Shown here: positions 1 to 13,270 of the stretch, piece by piece
Layout: each line of letters opens with the position of its first letter
Numbering within the stretch: position 1 is the first letter of the stretch
Origin: Notospermus geniculatus
Lineage: Eukaryota > Nemertea > Pilidiophora > Heteronemertea > Lineidae
Assembly: GCA_002633025.1 (NCBI GenBank)
Contig: NMRB01000855.1
Span: forward strand, 102,777-166,776
DNA: 64,000 nucleotides
Reading direction: 5' to 3'
Notes under the pieces: generated by a model
What the model saw: the letters and a program-made list of their open reading frames with translations, nothing else
Told to the model about the DNA's origin: nothing
Databases searched by the model: none
Program-made: the position numbers and the translations under genes

Positions 1-324
1 AAATTAGTTGAAATGAACTTCAGTGCCATTGAGATGATCATTGATTGAATCAAACGTCAGAGGGAGTCCACGAGGGTCATCACGACTGATTTTCACTTCA
101 CAGAGAGTTGCTTTTGCATCCGGGATTCCAATTAGTGCTATACTTGGGAAAGTTAGGAACTGCTTGGGAATCACTCCAGTCGAGATATCCCAGATACAGC
201 ACTTCTTGGTGGACTGTAAAGCATTGGCTTGTCAGAGTTTCACACTAAAAACGTCTGGCGCCTGTCACAGCTGAGGTTCCGGATTTAATCCCCAGTTGGG
301 TCGGTCCATTCTTCATGCAATGGA

Positions 325-564
325 CGATTCTTGAATTCGCAGATCTGTGCACTTCTGCCAAAATCGCAACCACAACCTCGATCTGAAACAAGCTGACGTG
401 ATGCAATCCACGATTCAGCAATGGTCGACTCTGACGCGACGTCATCGAAGTCAATGTCATGAGGTTCTCTGCGTCACGTCATTCAGTTTCAGACCAAGGT
501 TATGGTTGCGATTTCGGTGGAAGTGCACAGATCTTTCTCGTTTACGTCAATTTGAGAATTGTCG
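325..564. mobile_element. Foldback element of about 240 bp
   Basis: AGATCTGTGCACTT (341-354) recurs inverted at 521-534. Flanking words such as AAATCGCAACCA, TCTGAAAC and TGACGTGA are inverted in step. The arms are about 85 bp. A SINE-like B-box motif (GGTTCCGGATTTAATCCC, about 274-291) lies just left and a similar one lies right at 609-630. Confidence 0.65.
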
Positions 565-1842
565 ATAGGCCTGGAGAGAGTGACTCTCTTTGACAACCTA
601 GTGCAAGTCTTCTCCAACTGGGGTTCCGGGTTGAATTCCCAGTTGGCTGCATTCTTCATGTGAGAAAGCGGCCGACGCTTCACCTGCAGTGCAAGTTTCC
701 TCTGCAGAATTCTCCTAAGGTATGTTGCGTTTCTATAGAGCCATAATGTCGTGGCACGTGGCTCTCAACTCAATACTTCAAAAGCATCTCTTTATTGTTC
801 TTGTTCAGTTTAAAACAGTCGCTAAAGGGTAAAGGAAGACAATTTGAGGATTTTGCACAGACTGTGATAACTGTGCAAATGAAGTCCGCTTGTATCAGGA
901 TTCGAATGACCATTCCCGAGGAAGGAGCCTCGCCACCGATTTCCAAGATGAAATCTTCACCAGAAAGAACGCAATCACGAATCCCACCACCAATCATTCC
1001 GATTGAGATCTCAAGAAACCAGATTCTGACAGCGAGTTAATTGTATACCAAAGGTTTATGACAGCTCTTATTCACCTCGGGGTCAAGCCTGACAATAGAC
1101 CAATTAAAGACAAAAGAATTATTGGACTTCATGAATGCCAACTCGGATAAGTTGATTCTCATCTTCTGGATCATCTAAAGTCTTCAACATTCACCAACTG
1201 GCAATGAGCTGATCACGATACTGTCACGAAGATCTCAAACAATAGCTTGTCTTCAAAAGAACTTTTTGAGCATTATATTGCAGGAAATTTCTTCTATTGG
1301 ACACATTGCGGAGCGAAGGGAAGCGACGTGGGGCGTGAATGGAGCAGTACGGTACGGTGGAAATATCAAAGCATGTCACTTGTACTTCACACCTCAGCAC
1401 CCTAGAGAATTCACCCCGCTGAGTCTCCCAACAGCTGAAGCAGGCAAAACATTCAATTATCACCTTCAACTGCAAGTGCCGCTAACTTCCAAGACCCGAT
1501 AAAAACAATGAAATGAATATTTCCCATAATGAAATCACCGACACAAAAACTTTGGCTTTCAAAATGCCGTAGGCGACTTCAAAGCACAAATGTTATGAAA
1601 AGGAATAATTGCTGATTTGATTAACAGCAATTTGAAGTCCCGTATTACGGCAGTCCACATCACTGAGGACCATTACGAAACCTGCATGTGTTTTTCAACG
1701 CGTCCTCTAACAATTGCTCTTTTACTAATCAAATTAACTGGATAATATCAAGCCAGCTTTGTTCCCAAATGACATTAATTAAATCTGCAGGCCCAAATCA
1801 AATACAGCATTTATCCTGTATAACTGGAGGAAGTCTCCGAGT

Positions 1843-3088
1843 ATCCTCTCGAGATGCTGGAGTACCCGTGGTTTCCTTTCATTGATGAGCTTGGGGTGTA
1901 AATTGCATGGATTGGATGCTGAGTGTCACAAGTTGTTGACTCTAATAAAAGTTTGGCAATGCTGCATAGATTGCATGAATTGTTGTTGCGCATCACATGT
2001 TGTTGACTCTAACCAAAGTCTGACAATGCGTGCGAGTTGCATAAATTGGATGCTAAAGCATCACAAGTTTTGACTCCAACAAAAGTCTGACAACTGTGTA
2101 AACTGCACGGCCTGGATGCTGTGCATCACAAGTTGTTGACTTGAACAAAAGTTTGACAATGCTGTGTAAGGTGCAGTTTGACAACGCTAAGTGATTTTAT
2201 CCAGCAATTCGTCAGTTCCTTGCCCAAATGTCATGCCTGAAACCAGCAATATCATCAGACATGGCCCATGGGTTGGCAGAATGCTCAATTTCTATCAACG
2301 AGATCTGCTCAACTGTAAACTTCCAGAGCCCCAGTGATCACTGGTGTCACCTTCCATCGTCAGATATGCCAGATTTCTGGGAAATCAAATATCCTCTCGA
2401 GATGCTGGAGTACCCGTGGTTTCCTTTCATTGATGAGCTTGGGGTGTAAATTGCAAGGATTGGATGCTGAGTGTCACAAGTTGTTGACTCTGATAAAAGT
2501 TTGGCAATGCTGCATAGATTGCATGAATTGTTGTTGGGCATCACATCTTGTTAACTCTAACCAAAGTCTGACAATGCATGCGAGTTGCATAAATTGGATG
2601 CTAAAGCATCACAAGTTTTGACTCCAACAAAAGTCTGACAACTGTGTAAACTGCATGCATGGCCTGGATACTGTGCATCACAAGTTGTTGACTTGAACAA
2701 AAGTTTGACAATGCTGTGTAACTTGCAGTTTGACAATGCTCTAAAGCTCTGTTTACCAGACATCCGGAATGCGGTATACGCGATGCGGAAGCGATATGTT
2801 GTATGTGAAATGCATAGCATATACCACTTCCGCATTCTGTATCCCGGGTGTCCGGTAAACGTAGCTTAAGAATTCTGATGGAGCCAAAAATGAATTTAAG
2901 TGATTTTATCCAGCAATTCATCAGTTCCTTGCCCATGTCATGCCCGAAACCAGCAATATCATCAGACATGGGTTGGCAGAATGCTCAATTTCTATCAACC
3001 AGATTCGCTCAACTGTAAACTTCCAGAGCCCCAGTGATCACTGGTGTCACCTTCCATCGTCAGATATGCCAGATTTCTGGGAAATCAA
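1843..3088 (+). repeat. Nested tandem duplication with minisatellite units of about 66 bp
   Basis: Block X (1843-2188) recurs at 2391-2740, and block Y (2189-2390) recurs at 2898-3088, giving the order X-Y-X-MITE-Y. Inside X, units of about 66 bp with the core CACAAGTTGTTGACTCTAA and TCTGACAATG repeat four times. Short open frames across it are repeat-derived. Confidence 0.85.
2746..2865. mobile_element. 120-bp MITE with imperfect inverted arms
   Basis: The left arm begins GCTCTGTTTACCAGACATCC and the right arm, reverse-complemented, begins GCTACGTTTACCGGACACCC. Pairing continues through ATGCGGAAG. It lies between two blocks of a nested tandem array; an earlier array unit lacks it. Confidence 0.6.
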
Positions 3089-3956
3089 TAACAAAACATT
3101 GACCATTCCTGCAGATTCTATCTTACCCATTTTCTGGACTCCTGCTCGGAATTCATCACAACCTGAGGCTTTTACATTTCCACAGTCTCAAAGTGCTTCA
3201 CATTATTACCCCAGACTCTGCAGAAACCTTCTTGTGGAACTTAAGAAGCAGCTCATTCAGTGCGTACTTGATCCCATCAAGACTGATTCAGAGTACAGTG
3301 GAAACCCGGCCGCAACCTCTCGGTCACGTACTCACCATTGCCCCTAGCACTACCCAAACCATCGAGGAATTAGCTACACATATCGAAACAGACAAACTAC
3401 CCAAGGAATCATCATATTTCAGAAGCCACAAGTACGCATGGAGCCACAAGTTGATATCTACAAATATTTACTCGTCTGACCAGGAATGACCACTTGAGAC
3501 ATGGTGAAGAATCTGTGCGGTACGGACATCACCAAACAACACGTGCTTCAATTGAAATAGATTGATTAAACCTAAACAAAGACACGGGTATGTTTCGTAC
3601 TACAAGCTAATCAATCATGAGATTTGTGGTCTCTATTGATGAGATGGACAATCTACGATCAGCAGCACGTGGAAAAGTTCATTCAAAGTTTGACCACAGT
3701 ATTTGCTCCCGCAAAAGCAGGCACTTGTTGCAGGTGATCATGTCGCATGACTGGTCATCAGTTTACTCAACTTTTATGCTGTCCACTTTTATTGTAAACC
3801 TGCAAACACGTACATTTCAGATATTGTGTTGTAAGGCTGCTTTCCTCGGTTGCAACCTGCACCTGCTTTTTTGCTAAATTTGGTCACATTTGATTTCACA
3901 GATGGACAGTCAGAGCAACCATCGCTGATACAATCATTACATGAGCCATACAATTG

Positions 3957-4145
3957 CTAAAGTTCTTGACTAAAAGCCTCTTAGACCTACTGCTCAGCCC
4001 CACTGGTTTAATTCTATCAGCATAACCAGTGCAACACCTCATCAACACCAAGACCGCTGCAGTCGCTAAAGTTCTTGACTGTAGTCCAATTAGGCTTATC
4101 TCAGCCCCTATCAGCACACCCAGTGCAACCACCTCGTCACCTTGA
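3957..4145 (+). repeat. Two diverged units of about 100 bp
   Basis: CTAAAGTTCTTGACT to CAGTGCAACACC recurs about 110 bp further on, with substitutions. No gene is visible in the surrounding 3100-5500. Confidence 0.5.
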
Positions 4146-5510
4146 CCACATTGTTTGATATCATAACTGATATCTGTGCAACAACCACATGAAACCATAA
4201 TCACCCAACCGGTCACGGAGTTCCATAAACGGTTTGCCCAACATAACTCAGAAAGGCTTGCACTATATAATCGCCATTTCATCAATACTAAAATTACGGT
4301 ACTTACGATGCTAATTATTATCATTTTCGCATCGATAACGGATACTCATGTGCCCTCAAGACTTAGTCGATGAGCACTAAACCCCATTGGTGAGACCACT
4401 GATGGACTTGTACGAGGTTGTTATGTCCTTCACGCAGGGTAATAACAATATCAAAACCATGTCAAAAGCAAGCAGTACAATCACCTGATCTCGCTCTCCC
4501 AAAGAAGTTTTGATAGACATGCAGTTGCCCGCAGCAAAACGTTGCATAGGAAGAAATTTGACGGAAATTTCTTGCTGGACATGCATGATTCATAGTATCG
4601 GAAGAAAACCTGCAAGGTCATGGAATTGCGCTTTCTGTTTTTAGCAAGAAGTTGAAATTGAAAGAATATCCCGATGTGCCCATTTGTCATCCTCTCCCAT
4701 CTTTTTATTTCAAATTACACTGATATGGAACTTGGTTTAGTTTTTTGGACATCCAGATTATAATGCAAGATCGTGAACAGTGTGTGTCGTCAGGCCCTTT
4801 TTACGATAGGCAGCAATACTTCTGAATTCAACTTTAGAAGATGCACAGGTCATGCAACTGCCAACAATGTTTGTCATTTACTCTGACCACCAGAGCACAG
4901 GTAGTACTCTTTAATAATCTTACACAAGTGACCAACTTCTCCTGACCTGCTCTTGAGAATCATGTCAACTGGTCACTTGTGTTTTGTAACACTCTCTCAT
5001 TTGGTCATTTGACCTTGAAACACACTGAGGTCAGACGAGTGCTGAAAAATCCATGGCAACTCTCTTCAACACACCAAAACAAGAATGACACTTGAACTCC
5101 ACAGCCTATAGGCGAACCATTGAAGAGAATTTTGAATGATACTTGTAGAAGAATGGAAGATGGGACTGCTTGAAACATCAACCTTGTCCCCAGACCTGAC
5201 GCATAACTTAGGCACAAGGTTTATCACCATGGATAGAATCAGGACGGACATGACCATAATACACCTAATAAGGACCGACAAAATTACATTCAAGTGATGC
5301 CATTACATCAAGTGCTTGAATTTTCTGAGTGGTACTTGAATATCACTTGAATCAGTCTCACTTGAAATCATTGTAACATGTCTCATTGTATGCTGTGTAC
5401 CACTCAATCTACATACAGCACGGGCATGGCTGCTACAGTAGGGATGCAAGGACTTCCTATAACATACAGAAGCATGACTGTGGCAAACAGCCCCCAACAC
5501 TATCTCTCAT

Positions 5511-5832
5511 ACCCAGTTCTTTAGTCCTGACCCAAGTTAATCCTGGTTCTTTAGTCCTGACCCAAGTTAATCCCAGTTCTTTTGACCTGACCTAATTTAA
5601 TCTCGGTTCTTTTGACCTGATCTAAGTTATTCCTGGTTTTTTTACCTGACCTAAGTTACAGGTAATCCCAGTTCTTTTGTCCTCACCTAAGTTAATCCCA
5701 GTTCTTTTGTCCTGATGTAAGTTAATCCCAGTTCTTTTACCCTGACCTAAGTTAATCCTCCAGTACTTTTGTCCTGACCTAAGTTAATCCCGGTATTTTG
5801 TCCTGACCTTAATCCCGGTTATTTTGTCCTGA
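5511..5832 (+). repeat. Minisatellite, about 30-bp unit, roughly ten copies
   Basis: The unit approximates CCCAGTTCTTTTGTCCTGACC followed by TAAGTTAAT, with substitutions and small indels. No coding function. Confidence 0.88.
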
Positions 5833-6956
5833 GGCTGATTTTGGCTAATAGAGGCCTAACTTATAGTGAATGAAAATTTGGTAAAAGTTTATTCCAAAGT
5901 ACACACATGTTCACATTCTCACCAGAATCATGTACTGCATGTGATGTCAACTGGTGTAGATTTACAAACATTAGGAAAATCTAGATTTAATGGGTATAGA
6001 AATATTATAGCCAACAGCTGAATATAAGGATATACTGCATGTCAACAGCTGAAGAGGCTGAGTTACCCTAACTATGACAGCTGACCTCCAGGAAAACAGC
6101 TATTGGCCATGAAAGGACATCAACTTGATGCGGACGCATATGGTTTCAAGGATTCCAGTTCTCAAAGTATATTGTTCGGAAACAGATAAGGTTTCGGTAT
6201 CAAAGGAAATCAAACTGACTGTGAATGTCAATAGTGAGATTTTAGTGCAAATCTGGAGCATGTTGAACTAACAGGCCTGTTCCATGTTGACTGGCGATGT
6301 TCCACTTGAACCAAGTCATGAAGCTAAACGGAAAATCATGATTTTATCACAGGAGGAACACACCCGGAAAAGCCAATCGGATCTGATTATCATATATCGG
6401 GTAGTATATCTATGCGATAAACCTCGCATCAGGCTTATTCATGTCTAGTGCCAAGGTAACACTGTGTGACTTTGGACAGCGTAGAAGGAAACCGCAGCCC
6501 CGGAGAAAACCTGGGAGAGTTATTAGCCGCTCCATTTCAGAATACAGAACTCTCATTCTGTGTAGGCCTATATGTTCCATTGTCTCCGTAACTATCTCAC
6601 TGGCAATTTTCTCATCACGGGCAAATCACTAGTCCTATGAATCAAACAAGGTCACCAAATGAATAGAAATTCCATTAAATGTTTGTAATATTACCGACAT
6701 AATTGCTAATTTAGCTGCAGTTGATTTCCTATTAATATCTCGGCCACTAACAAATTTGACGTGTAATCTCGACTAAAAAGCTCCACGGCAGTGTCATAAT
6801 TGGAATGTTTTGATCGCTATGTTACAACACGACGGCGAATCTGCGTGAAATATTCTCGCGGCGACAGACGAACAGAAACGACTCCTTCGACATAATGCAA
6901 TTATTCACTGCCGCATGACCAGCTTTTCAACTTCAGCAGTCCGGCGATTTTTCCGC

Positions 6957-9601
6957 GCCGTTTTTGTGTATTTACGATAATTGGTTCTTTGTCCGCACGC
7001 AATGATGACTGCAGACTAACAAGATGAAATTAATACACTCTACCTGATAAATTTTTATATTTTTTCTTACTCCGCCCGGGGATGACGTTTTTGTATTCAG
7101 TCCTCCCATCTCTCTTCAGTTTTCCTGTCCATGAACAATAGTCCCGTACTCGGGGAGTCGAAATGCGTGGCACGGCTGAAGGGTCCGGTTGACAGCAGAC
7201 AAAAGCACTACATGCCGAGATGATTATCAATTGTCTGCGATACCATGCTTGAATTTACGGGAATTATTTTGCAAAAAGAACTTATGTAAACGATCCGATG
7301 ATCGATATCAGTATTGGGGTGTTGAAGCTCATCAATTTATGACATTGTCCTGACCGATTATTCGTGTCCATTTACTTCATTTGATGACTCAATCCAGTTT
7401 TTGATGGACAGATCGAAAATGCAGGGTATTGCGATCAAAAGGTTCATCTTCCGAGATTTGTTCAGCTGCTCCTGTCGTCTAGGTCAATTAAGATTCAATC
7501 ACTTTCTTGTGGCTTCGTCCTTGTGCACAGGTGTCACAGTTGACCCACAGCTAATACAACGTTCACAGCGAAAAGCCGGAACAGATGACAACAGTTTCTT
7601 GCACATGCTGTGAAGTTTCCATAGGCATTTGTCCACTGCAACAATAGGGACTTTTGTCAAGGCTCTGTACATGTATCATAGATCCGTGTCACGTATGACG
7701 TATCAAGCTAATGCATTTTCTATTAAAATCATACATCATACGAGATACGGATTGACGATATGGAGCCTTGCCAAAAGTCCCTAATGTTCTCAGCTCTTGA
7801 CCCGTCGTACTGCGACCGAATCCACACGACAACGGTTTTTCGCTCATGTAGGCTATCGAAGTTTTCAAAGGTCTTTGTCCGCTGCAGTGTTGACTGCCAG
7901 GTCTTGAACTGTTGTACTGCAACCGAATCCACACGATGCTTGTTGAAACCACCTGGTGAGGGCAGGAAACAGTGTTCAAACACCACTGAAAACAGCAGAA
8001 AGCACTGCTTTGGGTTCTGCCCCAACGCAGACGTGTTCATTTAGAAATGATGACAAGTCACTTGGGAACAACATTCACCACAAAACAGAAATAATCGGTG
8101 ACAACTACCAATGTTCTGATTCTTGACTTAACTCGGCAAATTTCTTCAAAATTTGACACAGATTGTCACAACTCGGGAGTCAAATCCCCAGCATGTTTTT
8201 TCCCAACATGACTAATAGTTTTAATGCATTTACCTTGTCTTCTATACTCCACCAGTTCATCATTTTTTAATGGAGAACATCATTTGCGCCGATGGAAACA
8301 GTAATTATGATCTCTAATCAAGTTACTCATTAGATGAGTTTTTCGCAGGCCGATGGTTTTTGATAAAATGACAAATGAGCCCAGCGTTTCTAAAGCTTCA
8401 TTGATTAGATTAGAAAATAATTTCTGGCATCATAACTAGGGAAATCTTCCGAAGCAAACTGTAATTAGTCCATATCTAATCTGAGTGCATTACTTAATGT
8501 CTGCACTATTTTTTAAGAGATACCCAGAGAACACTATCTTTATCGACATAATGCATATTTCAAGAGGATAATCGTTTTTAAGTCGATTTAATGAAATTAG
8601 CATAGAGCGAGCAGATAGCAAGTGGAGTTACAATCTTTTCCATCTCCACAAAGCCTAATGTTGGCTCTGTGGGGATTGCCTCCAATGAAATTTTGGTTGC
8701 AATCATTCGAATTTTGTATAAAACAGTCAGAATGTGTTGTATTATCACCACAAATTAGTAGAATCAGTAACAGCCAACAAGTGTGTAATCTTACGCCAAA
8801 CCAAGATGCATCATCAAGAGCTAAACAAAACTTTATGGAAGTGGAAGTTCACCATGTTTTGTGTGACCTTGCAGTGTTTTCGCCAGAGGGTACTAAGGGT
8901 ACTATGATAGTACCCTCAAAGGAACAGAAAAGGGCCATTTTCTTTAATTTCATGGGGGTTTTGCAGATTTTGAAGAAATCAGTACCCTCAAAAAAATTTC
9001 TGGCAGAAACCCTGCCTTGGCATTTATCAGTCAGAGTGGCACAGTTGCAACATCGAGGCCTGTCTCCTCTGAAGTTGCAGGGTCAATTCCTTCTTCATGT
9101 GATAGCGGGACAACTCTCTGACAGAGTGCAAGTTTTCTCCAGGCACTCTGGTTTCCTTCTGCTTTATGAAACTGCTTGAAAATGTCAAGAGGGTGGAAAA
9201 TGTCATATTTGGTGTCAAGCTCTCAATACATTACTTTCAAAGTACTTCTCACTTATATCAGAGACGTATCACCTATTAGATGATCACAAAGAAAGATTCC
9301 GCGAAATAAAGACCAAGAACGTTCCAGAATCCGATCACTATAATAAAACAAAACAAAGATACTGAGGTGAGACTATATAAACCAGAAATAAAACGGATGT
9401 CGAATGCCACGTACGCCTAGTATAAGCAAATCAATATTTTATGCAGAATATCGAGGGAAATATACATAAATACCAACGTAGACAAAGTTCAGGCGAAAAG
9501 AATTGAATTTGTCAATTTCAGAGATGAAACTGTTTTTTTTAATGTGGTACTGAACATTGAATATCATTATAATCTATTTACAGTACACATTTTACTGCTA
9601 T
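6957..9601 (+). repeat. 2.6-kb duplicated segment, copy 1 (ends at N gap)
   Basis: This segment reappears almost base for base at 9838-12448. It stops exactly at the gap, and its twin begins exactly after the gap. It holds no recognised gene. A 185-codon open frame at 8622-9179 is present in both copies with one amino-acid change, but it resembles no family and its 3' part overlaps a SINE-like tail. Confidence 0.95.
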
Positions 9602-9837
9602 NNNNNNNNNNNNNNNNNNNNNNNNNNNNNNNNNNNNNNNNNNNNNNNNNNNNNNNNNNNNNNNNNNNNNNNNNNNNNNNNNNNNNNNNNNNNNNNNNNN
9701 NNNNNNNNNNNNNNNNNNNNNNNNNNNNNNNNNNNNNNNNNNNNNNNNNNNNNNNNNNNNNNNNNNNNNNNNNNNNNNNNNNNNNNNNNNNNNNNNNNNN
9801 NNNNNNNNNNNNNNNNNNNNNNNNNNNNNNNNNNNNN
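9602..9837. other. Assembly gap, 236 N
   Basis: Run of N separating the two copies of the 2.6-kb segment. Confidence 0.99.
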
Positions 9838-12448
9838 GCCGTTTTTGTGTATTTACGATAATTGGTTCTTTGTCCGCACGCAATGATGACTGCAGACTAA
9901 CAAGATGAAATTAATACACTCTACCTGATAAATTTTTATATTTTTTCTTACTCCGCCCGGGGATGACGTTTTTGTATTCAGTCCTCCTATCTCTCTTCAG
10001 TTTTCCTGTCCATGAACAATAGTCCCGTACTCGGGGAGTTGAAATGCGTGGCACGGCTGAAGGGTCCGGTTGACAGCAGACAAAAGCACTACATGCCGGG
10101 ATGATTATCAATTGTCTGCGATACCATGCTCGAATTTACGGGAATTATTTTGCAAAAAGAACTCATGTAAACGATCCGATGATCGATATCAGTATTGGGG
10201 TGTTGAAGCTCATCAATTTATGACATTGTCCTGACCGATTATTCGTGTCCATTTACTTCATTTGATGACTCAATCCAGTTTTTGATGGACAGCTAGAAAA
10301 TGCAGGGTATTGCGATCAAAAGGTTCATCTTCCGAGATTTGTTCAGCTGCTCCTGTCGTCTAGGTCAATTAAGATTCAATCACTTTCTTGCGGGTTTCGT
10401 CCTTGTGCACAGGTGTCACAGTTGACCCACAGCTAATACAACGTTCCCAGCGAAAAGCCGGAACAGATGACAACAGTTTCTTGCACATGCTGTGAAGTTT
10501 CCATAGGCCTTTGTCCACTGCAACAATAGGGACTTTTGGCAAGGCTCTGTATCATCGATCCGAGTCACGTATGACGTATCAAGCTAATGCATTTTTTATT
10601 AAAATCATACGTCATACATGATACGTATCGACGACACGGAGCCTTGCCAAAAGTCCCTAATGTTCTCAACTCTTTTCAACGATTTTTCGCTCATGTAGGC
10701 TATCGAAGTTTTCAAAGGTCTTTGTCCGCTGCAGTGTTGACTGCCAGGTCTTGAACTGTTGTACTGCAACCGAATCCACACGATGCTTGTTGAAACCACC
10801 TGGTGAGGGCAGGAAACAGGTTCAAACACCACTGAAAACAGCGGAAAGCAGTGCTTTGGATTCTGCCCCAACGCAGACACGTTCATTTAGAAACGATGAC
10901 AATTCACTTGGGAACAACATTCACCACAAAACAGAAATAATCGGTGACGACTACCAATGTTCTGATTCTCGACTTAACTCGGCAAATTTCTTCAAAATTT
11001 GACACAGATTGTCACAACTCGGGAGTCAAATCCCCAGCATGTTTTTTTCCCAACATGACTAATAGTTTTAATGCATTTACCTTGTCTTCTATACTTCACC
11101 AGTTCATCATTTTTTAATGGAGAACATCATTTGCGCCGATGGAAACAGTAATTATGATCTCTAATCAAGTTACTCATTAGAGGAGTTTTTCGCGGGCCGA
11201 TGGTTTTTGATAAAATGACAAATGAGCCCAGCGTTTCTAAAGCTTCATTGATTAGATTAGAAAATAATTTCTGGCATCATAACTGAGGAAATCTTCCGAA
11301 GCAAACTGTAATTAGTCCATATCTAATCTGAGTGCATTACTTAATGTCTGCACTATTTTTTAAGAGATACCCAGAGAACACTATCTTTATCGACATAATG
11401 CATATTTCAAGAGGATAATCGTTTTTAAGTCGATTTAATGAAATTAGCATAGAGCGAACAGATAGCAAGTGGAGTTACAATCTTTTCCATCTCCACAAAG
11501 CCTAATGTTGGCTCTGTGGGGATTGCCTCCAATGAAATTTTGGTTGCAATCATTTGAATTTTGTATAAAACAGTCAGAATGTGTTGTATTATCACCAAAA
11601 ATTAGTAGAATCAGTAACAGCCAACAAGTGTGTAATCTTACGCCAAACCAAGATGCATCATCAAGAGCTAAACAAAACTTTATGGAAGTGGAAGTTCACC
11701 ATGTTTTGTGTGACCTTGCAGTGTTTTCGCCAGAGGGTACTAAGGGTACTATGATAGTACCCTCAAAGGAACAGAAAAGGGCCATTTTCTTTAATTTCAT
11801 GGGGGTTTTGCAGATTTTGAAGAAATCAGTACCCTCAAAAAAATTTCTGGCAGAAACCCTGCCTTGGCATTTATCAGTCAGAGTGGCACAGTTGCAACAT
11901 CGAGGCCTGTCTCCTCTGAAGTTGCAGGGTCAATTCCTTCTTCATGTGATAGCGGGACAACTCTCTGACAGAGTGCAAGTTTTCTCCAGGCACTCTGGTT
12001 TCCTTCTGCTTTATGAAACTGCTTGAAAATGTCAAGAGGGTGGAAAATGTCATATTTGGTGTCAAGCTCTCAATACATTACTTTCAAAGTACTTCTCACT
12101 TATATCAGAGACGTATCACCTATTAGATGATCACAAAGAAAGATTCCGCGAAATAAAGACCAAGAACGTTCCAGAATCCGATCACTATAATAAAACAAAA
12201 CAAAGATACTGAGGTGAGACTATATAAACCAGAAATAAAACGGATGTCGAATGCCACGTACGCCTAGTATAAGCAAATCAATATTTTATGCAGAATATCG
12301 AGGGAAATATACATAAATACCAACGTAGACAAAGTTCAGGCGAAAAGAATTGAATTTGTCAATTTCAGAGATGAAACTGTTTTTTTTAATGTGGTACTGA
12401 ACATTGAATATCATTATAATCTATTTACAGTACACATTTTACTGCTAT
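9838..12448 (+). repeat. 2.6-kb duplicated segment, copy 2 (starts at N gap)
   Basis: Near-identical to 6957-9601, with scattered substitutions and a few indels (about 34 bp shorter). One indel is a loss of about 20-35 bp near 10670. The matching open frame is at 11469-12026. Unique sequence begins right after 12448. Confidence 0.95.
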
Positions 12449-13270
12449 ACATAAATCAATCCGACAACGACCGCATGTTGTTGAAAAACGTGACGACGCG
12501 ACTGAATAGTATAGTTCGTCAGCTTTGATGCAGTGACGATGTCTTTTTCCTGACACAATAGAATGTTATGCATCATGTTTTTAATATGTTCTAATTTCTC
12601 GCAATGTCACTTGAACTTTTTACAACAACGTCGGTTATTGCTCCCTATGCATATTGTAGTACCACGAAATTGCTCCGAATATACACAGTTATTACCAAGT
12701 TTCTCTTGAAAACAAAACGGGAAAATATCTGCGGCAATAAACCAAGAGTGATCTATTTGGTTCCTGAACCTAAATATTTGTAATAAAACTTCATAAGCCG
12801 CGACCTGATCTCAGGAAGAAGCAGAAACTAAGTAAACATCACAAGCATACAGACAGATTTAAAGGTATCAACAGTTTGGAAATGATCCATATGAAATAGC
12901 TATAAACTAGTTTACACTTTAGGATATAAATGCTTTCTTGCATTGTGGACGAGGTCTGACCTGGGATCCAAGCAGGAACCTGATAATCTTTCATAGAAAC
13001 ATGTTGATCCTCATCAGATTTCTCACCCTTCAAAATCTTCAATTTCCGATAAAGCAAGGTCGAGCCAAAGGGTTGAAGGTCACATGAGATGATCATCAAT
13101 TTCTAGTAGTAATCCTCCAAGAGGATTGGGTACCCATGCTATAATCCAATATGTCGTTGTGATGTAATGCGAAAGGATTTGACGGTAAAAATGCAGCCTA
13201 CAAGTGATGGATTCAGGGATTTCTTGGTAAAAACGAAGAATCGTAGCGTACAAGTGATCTATTTTTGCAG

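Noticed and set aside
770-997. Minus-strand frame with GGGIRDCVLSGEDFILEIGGE wording and neighbouring plus frame 1266-1502
   Set aside because: Suggestive composition but no recognised domain or splice support; could be decayed transposon sequence.
8622-9179. 185-codon plus-strand frame, repeated at 11469-12026
   Set aside because: No known family and no splice context. The 3' third overlaps a SINE-like tail, and conservation between the two copies only reflects the probable assembly duplication.
12839-13099. Minus-strand frame with LKILKGEKSDEDQH
   Set aside because: Reads like protein in places, but I could not find a convincing acceptor and donor pair or a family.
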